A stretch of DNA of 64,000 nt from positions 62,001 to 126,000 of the forward strand of contig CAIPYE010000010.1 in assembly GCA_903869265.1 (NCBI GenBank), read 5' to 3'. The notes under the pieces were generated by a model. That model was given only the letters and a program-made list of their open reading frames with translations, did not search any database and was not told the origin of the DNA. Positions within the stretch are counted from its first letter, which is position 1, and each line of letters begins with the position of its first letter. Source of the DNA: an uncultured delta proteobacterium. GTDB taxonomy: Bacteria; Desulfobacterota; Desulfobulbia; Desulfobulbales; Desulfurivibrionaceae. The translations under genes and the position numbers were made by a program. Of this stretch, positions 17,334-26,500 are shown piece after piece.

Positions 17334-18331
17334 CAAATCTTTCCAATGTAGTCTCGGTTTTGTGCAATCCATGCCCGCAAGGTGTCGATACTCATCCAAT
17401 CAATATTGTTATCCGAGCAGTAGATAAAATCAGGGGCTACCAATTTGCCGCCGCTGATACGCTTGGGGTCGCGACTCCAGCCATGGATGGCTGGCAGGAC
17501 TTTGTAGTACTCGGCGTATTCGTAGGTATGCGGGGCGTCCTCGGGGCCGATCATCTGCTCGTGCAGCTTTTCGCCAGGGCGAATACCAACGATCTCGTGT
17601 GTGGCGGCAGGGACGGAAGCCAACGCGACATCAGTGATTTTCATTGATGGAATTTTTTTCACATAAATCTCGCCGCCGACCATGTCCTCAAAGGCATGCC
17701 AAACAAGATCCACGCCTTGCTCTAGGGTGATCATGAACCGGGTCATTCGGGCATCAGTAATGGGAAGCACACCCTTGTCGGCAAGAGTCAGAAAGAAAGG
17801 AATGACCGATCCGCGCGAACCCATGACGTTGCCGTAACGCACCACGGAAAAACGGGTCTCGCTATGGAGAGAGTATGAGTTCCCGGCAATAAACAGTTTG
17901 TCCGAAGTCAGCTTGGTGGCGCCATACAAATTGGCCGGACTGCTGGCCTTGTCGGTCGAAAGCGCGACCACCCGTTTCACTCCTTGATCGATACAAGTAT
18001 CAATAAGATTCATGGCACCAAACACATTGGTCTTAACACATTCAAAAGGATTGTATTCGGCAGTGGGCACAATCTTGGTAGCTGCTGCGTGGACAACGTA
18101 ATCGACATCACTAAGCGCCCGTGCGAGACGGTCTTTATCGCGCACATCGCCAATGAAAAAACGAACGCGTTTGTCATCGCAATAAAGCTTGGCCATCTCC
18201 CATTGCTTCATCTCATCACGCGAATAAATAACAAGCCGACGCGGGTTGTATTTAGCTAGCGTCATGGGAATGAAGGTGTGGCCAAAAGAGCCGGTACCGC
18301 CGGTGATAAGGATGGAGGAGTTAGTTAGCAT
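17333..18331 (-). CDS. pseB: UDP-N-acetylglucosamine 4,6-dehydratase (inverting)
   Basis: 332 residues, an extended SDR of the PseB/FlaA1 type. It has ILITGGTGSFGHTFIPM (NAD loop), RRLVIYSRDEMKQWEMA, HAAATKIVPTAEYNPFECVK, VALSTDKASSPANLYGATK (catalytic Lys) and GSRGSVIPFFL. It converts UDP-GlcNAc to UDP-2-acetamido-2,6-dideoxy-beta-L-arabino-hexos-4-ulose, the first step to pseudaminic acid. The ATG at 18331 (MLTNSSIL) is preferred over one five codons upstream. Coupled to pseC by ATGA. Confidence 0.95.
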   Translation of the reverse strand: MLTNSSILITGGTGSFGHTFIPMTLAKYNPRRLVIYSRDEMKQWEMAKLYCDDKRVRFFIGDVRDKDRLARALSDVDYVVHAAATKIVPTAEYNPFECVKTNVFGAMNLIDTCIDQGVKRVVALSTDKASSPANLYGATKLTSDKLFIAGNSYSLHSETRFSVVRYGNVMGSRGSVIPFFLTLADKGVLPITDARMTRFMITLEQGVDLVWHAFEDMVGGEIYVKKIPSMKITDVALASVPAATHEIVGIRPGEKLHEQMIGPEDAPHTYEYAEYYKVLPAIHGWSRDPKRISGGKLVAPDFIYCSDNNIDWMSIDTLRAWIAQNRDYIGKI

Positions 18332-18411
18332 AGCGAGATATTGCACCTTGTGGAGTAACTAAATTATTAAAAAACCATGGGTGATGACTTGTTTGATTTA
18401 AGCGCGCCGTG

Positions 18412-19749
18412 TTATTTCTGTCTCAACAATATATTATTCAATTTTCTCGCCTCATCTGCAAAAAAACCGTAGAGATAATAAAGATCTTGCCAGCGAATCA
18501 TTAAGTCCTGTTTGAATACACAGCCGGAAAGTCTCATGAACATCCATATGCTAATCAATGAAAATAGCAACATCCCGCTTACTAATGCCAACGCTGCACC
18601 TTTGATGCCAAATTCAGGAATGAGAATCAAAGACAGCACAAGCTGCAAAATTAGAGGGAAGAGTGGCAGCGTGATTCCGAGATCCGCCCTGTTGACCCCC
18701 ATAAAGTATTGCATGAATGTTGTGGTTGCCCCCACAAGAACGATACCAGGAATCAAAATCAAAAATGGCATAACAAGCGGAAGAAATTCTGCTCCGTAAA
18801 GGATGTACACGACGGGCTTGATCAAGGCGAAGGCTATCACGCCGGCGATAACAAGCAACACAAAAATCAATCTGAACGCTCTAGCCGATAAATGTGCGAC
18901 TTCTTCCGGCCCTGCTGTTTTCATGAGTCGGGGAAACAAAATTGTGTTCAGGGCCGAAGGCACTTTATTAAGCAACTCCCCCAACCCTCTTGCCAGTGAG
19001 AAGAAAGCCACTTGCGCCGGAACGAGGTAAAGTGCTACAAGCAAATTAGTAATATAAATCTGAAAATGGCCGATCAGCCCCCCCACATATAACTTGGATC
19101 CATATTGGAACAAATCGCGGATCAAGGGGATGTTGACAATGCGTGCTGGCCTCTCGGTTGGACCTAACCTGTATGAGCCGTAGAGAAGGCCCAGAAAAAT
19201 GGACAACACCGAAGCCCCAACCATTGCCAAAAGATCAAGGTCGAATACAAAAATCAGCACAATTGCCACAACCGAAGAAACCAGCGATTTGATAATAATC
19301 ATCCAGTTGTATGTCTTTATATCTTCATTATGAATCAGAAGATAACTGTAATTCATGTACAAATTCGTTAACGGGATCTGTAACAGGATAAGATACAACA
19401 TGGATCTGGCATCAATTGTGCTTTTTGAGAACAACAAACCATAGAGCCAATCGAATTGCCATAGGATGAGAATAACGATCAATGCGCTGGTAATGATGGC
19501 CAACACATTCAAGGTTAGAGCTACTTCTCCCATACTGTATTTATTTTTACCCAAAAAATATACGGCGGCAACATCAAACTTCATTCTGCCAAATGACTCG
19601 GCATAAGAAGGAATCATGCCGATAATCAGCCAGACGCCCATCATTTCCGGCCCTAATTTTCGGGCGATAACCACATTGGTAATTATCTGAGTAACAAATA
19701 AAAAAGCATCTCTTTTAAATATTGAAAATGCTTTATTGGCAAGACTCAT
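18412..19749 (-). CDS. Wzx-type polysaccharide/oligosaccharide flippase
   Basis: About 445 residues from MSLANKAFSIFKRDAF, with roughly twelve hydrophobic segments (for example VLAIITSALIVILILWQFDW, FVLLVIAGVIAFALIKPVVY and GAALALVSGMLLFSLISIWM). The first residues of a MOP-superfamily flippase (KRDAFLFVTQIITNVVIARKLGP) are recognisable. It would move the lipid-linked repeat unit across the inner membrane. With Wzz present, a Wzx/Wzy pathway is implied, but no Wzy polymerase is visible in the window. Longer starts exist up to 19833. Confidence 0.82.
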   Translation of the reverse strand: MSLANKAFSIFKRDAFLFVTQIITNVVIARKLGPEMMGVWLIIGMIPSYAESFGRMKFDVAAVYFLGKNKYSMGEVALTLNVLAIITSALIVILILWQFDWLYGLLFSKSTIDARSMLYLILLQIPLTNLYMNYSYLLIHNEDIKTYNWMIIIKSLVSSVVAIVLIFVFDLDLLAMVGASVLSIFLGLLYGSYRLGPTERPARIVNIPLIRDLFQYGSKLYVGGLIGHFQIYITNLLVALYLVPAQVAFFSLARGLGELLNKVPSALNTILFPRLMKTAGPEEVAHLSARAFRLIFVLLVIAGVIAFALIKPVVYILYGAEFLPLVMPFLILIPGIVLVGATTTFMQYFMGVNRADLGITLPLFPLILQLVLSLILIPEFGIKGAALALVSGMLLFSLISIWMFMRLSGCVFKQDLMIRWQDLYYLYGFFADEARKLNNILLRQK

Positions 19750-19907
19750 TTTTTTAGTTTCATGTGTATTGTAAATTCGTAATTTAGAAAACATATGGCA
19801 TACTGCGTACACGAATGAATTCGATGGACGCAAATTGGATCACAACAGTCTACGGCCTGCAGTCTGCGATGCCGAAAAATAAAGGGTTTTTTGCAATTTC
19901 TTTTTCC

Positions 19908-19938
19908 CTAAGGACACTGTTCGGGCCTCAGTCCTTAG
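19908..19938. other. Inverted repeat between wzx and wzz
   Basis: CTAAGGAC at 19908-19915 pairs with GTCCTTAG at 19931-19938 around a 15-base loop, overlapping the wzz stop codon. Plus-strand T6 follows the second arm, so it looks like a terminator only for transcripts coming from the wzx side on the plus strand. On the operon strand the hairpin is followed by a purine run, so it is unlikely to stop the operon. Confidence 0.45.
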
Positions 19939-20990
19939 TTTTTTGCCTTCTGCTGTTGCACAAGATTGATGACAAACGCTACAAATATGCCCAGCATCCA
20001 CCCCAACACAACACTAAGGCCAAACACATGCATCCGCCTCGGCTTCACAGGACTTTTGGACTGAATCGCCGACTGATCAACAGTAGCCGCACGAAAAATT
20101 ACCCTTGCCTCCCGCAACGCCTTCAAACCCGTATTCAATTGCGCCAAGTGCTCTTGTTTATCCCGGAACCCGACAATAAACGGCTCATCATTCTTTCGCT
20201 TTTCCAGTTCTTCCTTTTCAGCCGTTAGCTCCTTGACACCCCGCATATACAGCGGCTCCTGCACGGTGTTCAACGTCACACCAAGAAGGCTTTGACTCGC
20301 CATCGTTGAATAGCTGGGGAGTTTCCTGTCGAAAATCTTCAAAGCGCGGGCAATAGCGATCTGGTCCTCCAGCAGGACAATCCTGTCCTGACGGCGTTGG
20401 CCCGCAAAATCCCGTCCTATCTGGAGCTGATTCTCTATCTCTGTTTTTTGATTGGCTATTTTTATTTCAATACCATCAAAAAAATCACCGATAGTTTTTC
20501 TCTCGGCCAACAAAATGAAGCCGTTCACCCAATCCGCCACGAGTTTGGGATCGTAGCCCTGAAGGCTCAGAAAAACGGAACCAACGTCTTTTTTTTCCCC
20601 CTCCTTGATATTCGGCACGGTCCCTCGCAAAGAAGAGAACTGTGGATTTTCATCAACAAACTGCTGGCGCAGAGAACTGCTTATGAGATTCCCTGTAAAC
20701 TTGGCGAAAATATCAGCGCTGGAAATCTCGCTGATGCCAGGGATATTCAAGACCTCCACGTATTTGCTCTCAGGCTGCTTCACAACCGCTTGCGCTTCAT
20801 AGACCGGGGGAGTCAAAAATACATAGGCAACAGCCCCCAGAACCGCCAGGCCGGTGATCGCGCCAATCACCTTCCACTGCCGCAACAGAACACGCCCGAG
20901 TTCAAGCAGGTTGATTTCATCCTCTGAGCAGGCATCAGGATATATCTGAAACGATGCATGATGAGGCTGTTGTTCCCTTTGCTCTTCCAT
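19935..20990 (-). CDS. Wzz-type chain-length determinant / polysaccharide co-polymerase
   Basis: 351 residues. N-terminal DEINLLELGRVLLRQWKVIG leads into a membrane helix (AITGLAVLGAVAYVFLTPPV) ending in PPVYEAQAVV, the Wzz signature. A long periplasmic coiled-coil region follows (KIANQKTEIENQLQI, ELTAEKEELEKRKND), and a second membrane helix near the end (FGLSVVLGWMLGIFVAFVIN) follows KSPVKPRR, the usual proline-rich motif. It sets glycan chain length in the inner membrane. The start at 20990 is chosen for the AGGAAGAGAG site before it. An ops-like element and a promoter lie directly upstream. Confidence 0.88.
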   Translation of the reverse strand: MEEQREQQPHHASFQIYPDACSEDEINLLELGRVLLRQWKVIGAITGLAVLGAVAYVFLTPPVYEAQAVVKQPESKYVEVLNIPGISEISSADIFAKFTGNLISSSLRQQFVDENPQFSSLRGTVPNIKEGEKKDVGSVFLSLQGYDPKLVADWVNGFILLAERKTIGDFFDGIEIKIANQKTEIENQLQIGRDFAGQRRQDRIVLLEDQIAIARALKIFDRKLPSYSTMASQSLLGVTLNTVQEPLYMRGVKELTAEKEELEKRKNDEPFIVGFRDKQEHLAQLNTGLKALREARVIFRAATVDQSAIQSKSPVKPRRMHVFGLSVVLGWMLGIFVAFVINLVQQQKAKN

Positions 20991-21043
20991 CTCTCTTCCT
21001 CTCTGAAAAATAATACTCGGCATATTCAATGAGTCAAGAAAAT

Positions 21044-21057
21044 GGCATGCTACCGCC
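21044..21057 (-). promoter_or_regulatory. ops-like RfaH recruitment element
   Basis: On the minus strand the leader of wzz contains GGCGGTAGCATGCC. The E. coli ops core is GGCGGTAGCGTG; eleven of twelve positions match. It lies 54 bp upstream of the wzz start, about 26 bp downstream of a predicted transcription start, and directly below an RfaH-type gene. RfaH binds ops in the non-template strand and then suppresses termination over long glycan operons. The rest of the JUMPstart sequence is not recognisable. Confidence 0.65.
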
Positions 21058-21089
21058 ATTCGGGTGAACATCTATTCAACCGTTGCCCC

Positions 21090-21119
21090 GGTATACATGA
21101 CATTTTCAGCCAGTGTCAA
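21090..21119 (-). promoter_or_regulatory. Predicted sigma-70 promoter of the glycan operon
   Basis: Minus strand TTGACA (21119-21114), an 18-base spacer, then TATACC (21095-21090). A start near 21083 would put the ops-like element in the early transcribed leader, the arrangement expected for RfaH control. A weaker second candidate (TTGACT, 16 bases, TATTAT) lies between ops and wzz. Confidence 0.5.
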
Positions 21120-21164
21120 ACAAAAACGGGGCTTGAACAAAAATGGTGGGACAGCCTAAACGCC

Positions 21165-21686
21165 TTATTGCCGTTGCACCCTCTCCAAAGGAAGTGTGGC
21201 CTTCACCTGGCGGTTGAGAAAGCTTAAAAGCACCACCACATTTTCCTGGCCGGAGAATGAATAAAATAACCCCTGGGCAGAGGTGTCATCATCAAGCTGC
21301 ACCGCAACCGCCACGCCTGGGGTCAGTCCTTTTTTCTGCAATTCCGCCAAGGGGACTGCGCCGCTCCCGTCTTCCTTGGCCTGTAGGTCGGCGATGATCC
21401 AGTCCGGCACCGGCACATACTGCTCGCCAAAGCATATCGGCCCGAGGGCGCCACGGGTGGAGGAGATCGCCACCCAGTTCCGTTCGGGCGGGGCAAGATG
21501 CAGAAAGAGATAACCGGGAAAAAATGGTTTGAGCTTCTCCTCTGTCCGTCGGGCGTGCCGGACAATGGTTCGCATCATGGGTAGATAGACCACATACCCC
21601 TGCCGTTGGTAATGCAGTTTGGCAACCTGTTCTTGTTGGGGCTTGGTGCGGATGGCGAACCACTCTCTTGGTGCGTCCTGTGTCAT
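21165..21686 (-). CDS. rfaH: RfaH/NusG-family transcription antiterminator
   Basis: 173 residues from MTQDAPREW. The N-terminal NGN domain is clear: EWFAIRTKPQQEQVAKLHYQ, YVVYLPMMRTIVRHARR, KLKPFFPGYLFLHLAP and VAISSTRGALGPICFGEQYV. A C-terminal domain of about 60 residues ends in a KOW-like region (GVAVAVQLDDDTSAQGLFYS). It is a specialised NusG paralogue expected to bind RNA polymerase at ops and raise processivity through the 21-kb glycan operon below. The ATG at 21686 overlaps the stop of a short upstream reading frame; a GTG at 21734 would add 16 residues. Confidence 0.85.
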   Translation of the reverse strand: MTQDAPREWFAIRTKPQQEQVAKLHYQRQGYVVYLPMMRTIVRHARRTEEKLKPFFPGYLFLHLAPPERNWVAISSTRGALGPICFGEQYVPVPDWIIADLQAKEDGSGAVPLAELQKKGLTPGVAVAVQLDDDTSAQGLFYSFSGQENVVVLLSFLNRQVKATLPLERVQRQ

Positions 21687-21748
21687 GCGATGCAGATGGA
21701 TACTGATATTAAAAGGCTGGCCCATGTCGGCCACAGCAGGAATGCCAT
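21683..21748 (-). CDS. Short hydrophobic leader peptide coupled to the antiterminator gene
   Basis: A 21-codon frame starts at an ATG preceded by TTAGGAGAAAAA, the strongest ribosome site in this leader. It encodes MAFLLWPTWASLLISVSICI and one alanine, then stops in a CATGA overlap with the ATG of the antiterminator gene. The antiterminator ATG has no good site of its own, so its translation may depend on this frame. The peptide itself is hydrophobic and may be irrelevant. It was found by reading the minus strand; no homologue is known to me. Confidence 0.5.
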   Translation of the reverse strand: MAFLLWPTWASLLISVSICIA

Positions 21749-21799
21749 TTTTTCTCCTAACCCCATAAAAGGTCCTGCGGGATCTTTATTCCGGCAAGA

Positions 21800-21892
<93 letters not shown>

Positions 21893-21932
21893 GTTTCAAA
21901 CACAGCATCGCGGTTGAATCCGCCTCCGTTTT

Positions 21933-22403
21933 TCACTTTGCCACTATTCCGCCTCTTCTCTGCCGGAAAAACTCCTTCAGCAGAATGGCGCTCTCTTCGG
22001 CCAGCAGCCCGCCTTCCACGGCCAGCAGATGATTGAGCCGCGTGTCCTGCCCGACCTGAAAAAGAGAGACCACCCCGCCAGCCTTAGGGTCGATAGCCCC
22101 ATAGACCAGACGGCTCACCCGGGCATGCACCAAGGCGCCGGCGCACATCACGCAGGGTTCGAGAGTAACATAGAGGGTGGTGTCGGGCAATCGGTAATTC
22201 CCCAGCAATCTGCCCGCCTGCCGCAGCACCAGCATCTCCGCGTGCGCTCCTGGGTCACACAGTTCGATGGTGCGGTTGCCATCCTGGGCGATGATCTGTC
22301 CGGCATCATCCACCAGCACCGCGCCGATGGGCACCTCACCCCGCTCCGCCGCAAGCCGTGCCTCGGCAAGGGCAATCTCCATATACTGCTCTGGGGAAGC
22401 CAT
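21933..22403 (-). CDS. tadA: tRNA adenosine(34) deaminase
   Basis: 156 residues from MASPEQYMEIALAEARLAAE. The deaminase signatures are complete: GAHAEMLVL supplies the zinc-binding His54 and catalytic Glu56, and EPCVMCAGAL supplies Cys84 and Cys87. It converts A34 to inosine in tRNA-Arg(ACG). Upstream in-frame starts would extend into the flavoprotein gene and were rejected. Length is normal. It is followed by tRNA-Ser on the same strand, so the two may share a transcript. Confidence 0.92.
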   Translation of the reverse strand: MASPEQYMEIALAEARLAAERGEVPIGAVLVDDAGQIIAQDGNRTIELCDPGAHAEMLVLRQAGRLLGNYRLPDTTLYVTLEPCVMCAGALVHARVSRLVYGAIDPKAGGVVSLFQVGQDTRLNHLLAVEGGLLAEESAILLKEFFRQRRGGIVAK

Positions 22404-22422
22404 CGATAATGAATCCGGCACG

Positions 22423-23346
22423 CTACTTGCTTTCCAGCTTACGTGTGAGCCGGTTGGCATGATTGGCAGCCTCCCAGCCAGCCACGCATCCCTCACCCAC
22501 TGCCTTGGCCATCTGCCAGGGAGGCCCGGCGATGTCGCCCGCTGCGTAGATGCCGGGGATATTGGTTTCCTGCTTCTTGTTGGTCTCGATAAAGGAGAAT
22601 GTTTCCGTGTCGAGCAGGACGCCGATGCTGGTGGCAAGCTCCATGGCCCCTTTGGCCCCGAGTTCGACAAAGACCCCGTCCACCGCAAGGGTCTCACCGC
22701 TGTCCAACAGGAGTCCGCTCACCGCCTTTTCGCCGACAATCTCCTTGACCCATATCCCCTTATGTACCACCACCGAGCTGGCGGCCAGCTTTTCGCCAAG
22801 TTCCTTGGTGACCGCCATATCCTTACAAACCAGATGAACCTCGGCGGCATACTTGGTAAGGGTCAGGGCTCCATCCACCGCGGCAGATTCATTGCCCACC
22901 ACTGCCACTTTGGCGTTGCGATAGAAATTGGCATCGCAATCCACGCAGTAGCTGACCCCACGACCCAGCAGCTCCTTTTCGCCCGGAACTTTAAGCTTTT
23001 TACGCGAGGTCCCGGTGGCGAGGATCAGGGTCCGAGCCATGACCTGCCGCCCGCTTTCCACCTTGACCGTGAACAGCTCGCCTTCCTGCCCAAGATGCAG
23101 GACATCTTCCGACCACACCTCCGCGCCGAAACGGTTGGCTTGGGCCTGGGCGACCCGCATCAACTCCGCTCCGCCGGTCACGCCATCGACACAGAGATAA
23201 TTCTCAACATGGGCCTGATAGATGCTGCTGTTTTCCACCCGCCCCAAGACAAGCACCGAAGCCTTTTTCCGGACAGCATGCACGGCGGCCTGTAGCCCTG
23301 CCGGGCCAGCGCCGATAATCACCACGTCTGTTATCTGTTCAACCAT
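22423..23346 (-). CDS. Thioredoxin-reductase-like FAD/NAD(P)H oxidoreductase
   Basis: 307 residues. DVVIIGAGPAGLQAAVHAVR is the FAD-binding loop and YLCVDGVTGGAEL matches the TrxR substrate-domain linker. SYCVDCDANFYRNAKVAVVG carries a CVDC pair where TrxB has CATC, followed by the NAD(P)-binding segment. IPGIYAAGDIAGPPWQMAKA is the second FAD motif. The low-molecular-weight TrxR architecture is clear, but the altered active site and the lack of a thioredoxin neighbour leave its partner unknown. A related protein with the same CVDC motif is at 62211-63101. Confidence 0.82.
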   Translation of the reverse strand: MVEQITDVVIIGAGPAGLQAAVHAVRKKASVLVLGRVENSSIYQAHVENYLCVDGVTGGAELMRVAQAQANRFGAEVWSEDVLHLGQEGELFTVKVESGRQVMARTLILATGTSRKKLKVPGEKELLGRGVSYCVDCDANFYRNAKVAVVGNESAAVDGALTLTKYAAEVHLVCKDMAVTKELGEKLAASSVVVHKGIWVKEIVGEKAVSGLLLDSGETLAVDGVFVELGAKGAMELATSIGVLLDTETFSFIETNKKQETNIPGIYAAGDIAGPPWQMAKAVGEGCVAGWEAANHANRLTRKLESK

Positions 23347-23521
23347 TTCCGGTCTCCCTCTCTTTAAAAAACATTCGAAATGAACTGCTCAATATATAGC
23401 GATTTTCTCAAGGGAAGGCCACCCTTTTCCGCAGGAAAATAGGGCGTGGACAGGAAGAGGGAATCTGTGTAAGATTCATCGATTAACGTCGGTTTTCCTT
23501 TTTTAAAACGGCTTCGAAAAA

Positions 23522-26500
23522 ATGCGCTATATCGCTGACCTTCATATCCACTCCCCCTTCTCCCGTGCGACCAGCAAGGCCGGAAACCTGCAAGGTCTTG
23601 CCGCCTGGGCCAGGGTCAAAGGAATCCATCTGCTCGGTACCGGCGATTTCACCCATCCCGGCTGGTTCAGTCAGCTCAAGGAGCAGCTTGTCCCTGCCGA
23701 ACCAGGGTTCTTCAAGCTCAAAGATGAGGCAATCTCCCCGGCCCTGCCTCAGGTAACGCCGGAGGCTCTTCCCTGCCGTTTTCTGCTCACCGCCGAAATC
23801 AGTTCCATTTACAAACGCCACGGTGCGGTGCGCAAGGTCCACAATCTGCTCTACGTTCCCGATTTCGCCTCGGCGGAACGAATAAACAGTGTCCTGGCCG
23901 GCATCGGCAACATCGAGTCCGACGGCCGCCCCATCCTGGGCCTTGATTCCCGCGATCTCCTCGAAATCCTGCTTGAGAAGGCGCCGGAGGGTTTTCTGGT
24001 TCCGGCCCACATCTGGACGCCGTGGTTCTCCCTGTTCGGCTCCCGCTCCGGCTTTAACACCATTGAAGAATGCTACGGCGATCTTAGCCCGCACGTTTTT
24101 GCTCTCGAAACCGGCCTCTCCTCGGATCCGGACATGAACCGGCTCATCCCGGCCCTGGACCGCTTCGCCCTGATCTCTAATTCCGATTGCCATTCTCCCG
24201 GCAAGTTGGGGAGAGAGGCCAATATCTTCAACACCGGTTTCAGCTTTTTTGCTCTGCGCGAAGCCCTGAAAAATCCCCTGACCGACGCCTTTGCCGCCAC
24301 GATAGAATTCTACCCGGAAGAAGGGAAATACCATGCCGACGGCCACCGCAACTGCCAAGTCTGTCTTGAGCCCGCCGAAACCAGAAAAATCGGGGCAATC
24401 TGCCCGGTCTGCGGCAAGCCCCTCACCGTGGGAGTATTGCACCGGGTCATGGAGCTGGCCGAACGGACAGAGCCCTACTATCCACCCGGCTCCCCTGCGG
24501 TGCACAGCCTTATCCCGCTGCCCGAGGTGCTGGGCGAAATCCTCGGCGCGGGTCCTGCCACCAAGGGTGTGATGGCCCTGTACGCAAAAGTCATTGACCG
24601 CTTCGGTTCGGAGTTCAACCTGCTGCTCAACACCCCGGTGGACGAAATCAACCAAATGTCCCCGGTGCTGGGCGAAGCAGTGGCCCGCATCCGCACGGGC
24701 AGAGTCATCCGCACTCCTGGTTACGATGGGGAATTCGGGGTGATCCGGGTCTTTGCGGAAGGAGAGAAGGAGGAGCTGGCTGGCCAGATCAGCCTGTTTG
24801 CCGGGAAAAAGACAAGCCCGCCAGCCAAAAAACAGAGCAAGCCACTGCCCCTTGAAAAAAAGCCCTCTTCCTCCACCGGCCAGCCTCTGCCTCCGCGAAA
24901 GCCCAATCCAGAGCAGCTGGCCGCCATCACCAGCAGGGCCGAAACCATTCTGGTGGCTGCCGGGCCGGGCACCGGCAAGACTTTTACCCTGGTGGCCAGA
25001 ATCGAACATCTGCTGACTGCGGAGAATGCCCGCCCCGAAGAGATGGTGGCCATCACCTTCACCAACCGGGCAGCCCGCGAGATGCAAGAGCGCCTGAGCC
25101 GGAATCTCGGCGAGGTGGCCCAGGCCATCTTCGTGGGCACCTTCCATGCCTATTGCCTGACCCTATTGCGCAAGGAAACCCCCGATCTCGTGGTCATCGG
25201 CGAGGACGAATGCGACCTTTATCTACGCAAGGCCTTCCCGGACTGGCACCGAGCCGAGCACCATGTCCTCAAAAAACAACTGGCCGCCCACGTTGACCAG
25301 TTGAACCGGGGGACGCTGCCCACCGACGCCGCCCTGCCCGATCTCCTTGATCGCTATCTCGCCTCGCTTGCACCGAACAAGGCCATTGACCTTGATCTGG
25401 TCATCCCGTGGTGTGTGGAGCGTCTGAGCCCTGACTCCTCCTCTGCCAGGCAGGTCACTGGCCGGGTAGCCCATCTCTTTGTTGACGAATTTCAGGATCT
25501 CAACCATTCCCAGTACCAGCTGGTTCTGTTGCTTGGCGAGCAGGCGCGGGTATTCGCCATCGGCGACCCCAACCAGGCCATTTACGGATTCCGCGGCAGC
25601 GACCTCACCCTGTTTCAGCGGTTCCGCGGAAAGCCGGGCGTCACCACCCTGGCCCTAATCCGCAACTACCGTTCCGCCCCGGCCATTATCGACGGCGCGG
25701 CCGCCCTCATCCGTCGGAACCGGCAGAGCGGCGACACCCAACTTGTTGCCCAAAGCACCAGCACGGCTCTCATCGAATGGCATCAGGCGGCAAGCGCCCA
25801 GGCCGAGGCGGAGTTTATTGTACGCCGTATCGAAGAGGGCCTGGGCGGCATCAGCAGCCTTTCCCTGCATACGGACCGGAGCGGTGGCCAGATCCGAAGC
25901 TTTGCCGATTTCGCCGTGCTCTACCGGCTCAGCCAGATAGCCGAACCCATTGCCGACGCCCTGCACCGCAAGGGCATCCCCTTCCAGCTCGTTGGCGCAA
26001 CGCCTTTTTACCTGAAACCCGCACTGAAGGCCGCCTGCCATTTTCTCTTGGCCAGCGCAGCGGGCGCGAGCTTAAGCGAGCATCTCTTGCTGATTGCAGG
26101 CCTTCCTGGGGTCGGCGAGACAACCATTTCCCTGCTTGAAAAAGAACTCCCTTTGCGCTGTCTTGATTTTTATAGCGCCGCGCTCGCCCTTGCCCTGCCA
26201 GCCAACGCGGCAACAAACATCCGGAAGATGAGCGAGATCCTGACAACTTTCCGCAAGGCAGCGGAACACGACCTTGCCCAACCCCTGACCGAGGCCATGC
26301 CCGTGCTGGGCATCGACCCCCAGGAACCGGAGGCTAAACGCCTGCTCCAGCTTGCCAACGTCTTTGGCAACAATCTCCAGGCCTTTTGCGAACACCTTAG
26401 ACAAAACGCCCAGGCCACCGCCTACGATGAACGGGCCGAAGCCGTGGCCCTCATGACCATGCATGCCGCCAAGGGGCTGGAGTTCCCGGTGGTCTTTCTG

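Noticed and set aside
19908-19938. Terminator of wzz that would cut the operon
   Set aside because: On the operon strand the hairpin is followed by purines, not a T run; downstream genes continue in the same direction.
23483-25147. Long open frame on the minus strand opposite the PHP-UvrD gene
   Set aside because: It is antisense to a gene with complete nuclease and helicase motifs; its translation has no recognisable domain and reflects high GC content.
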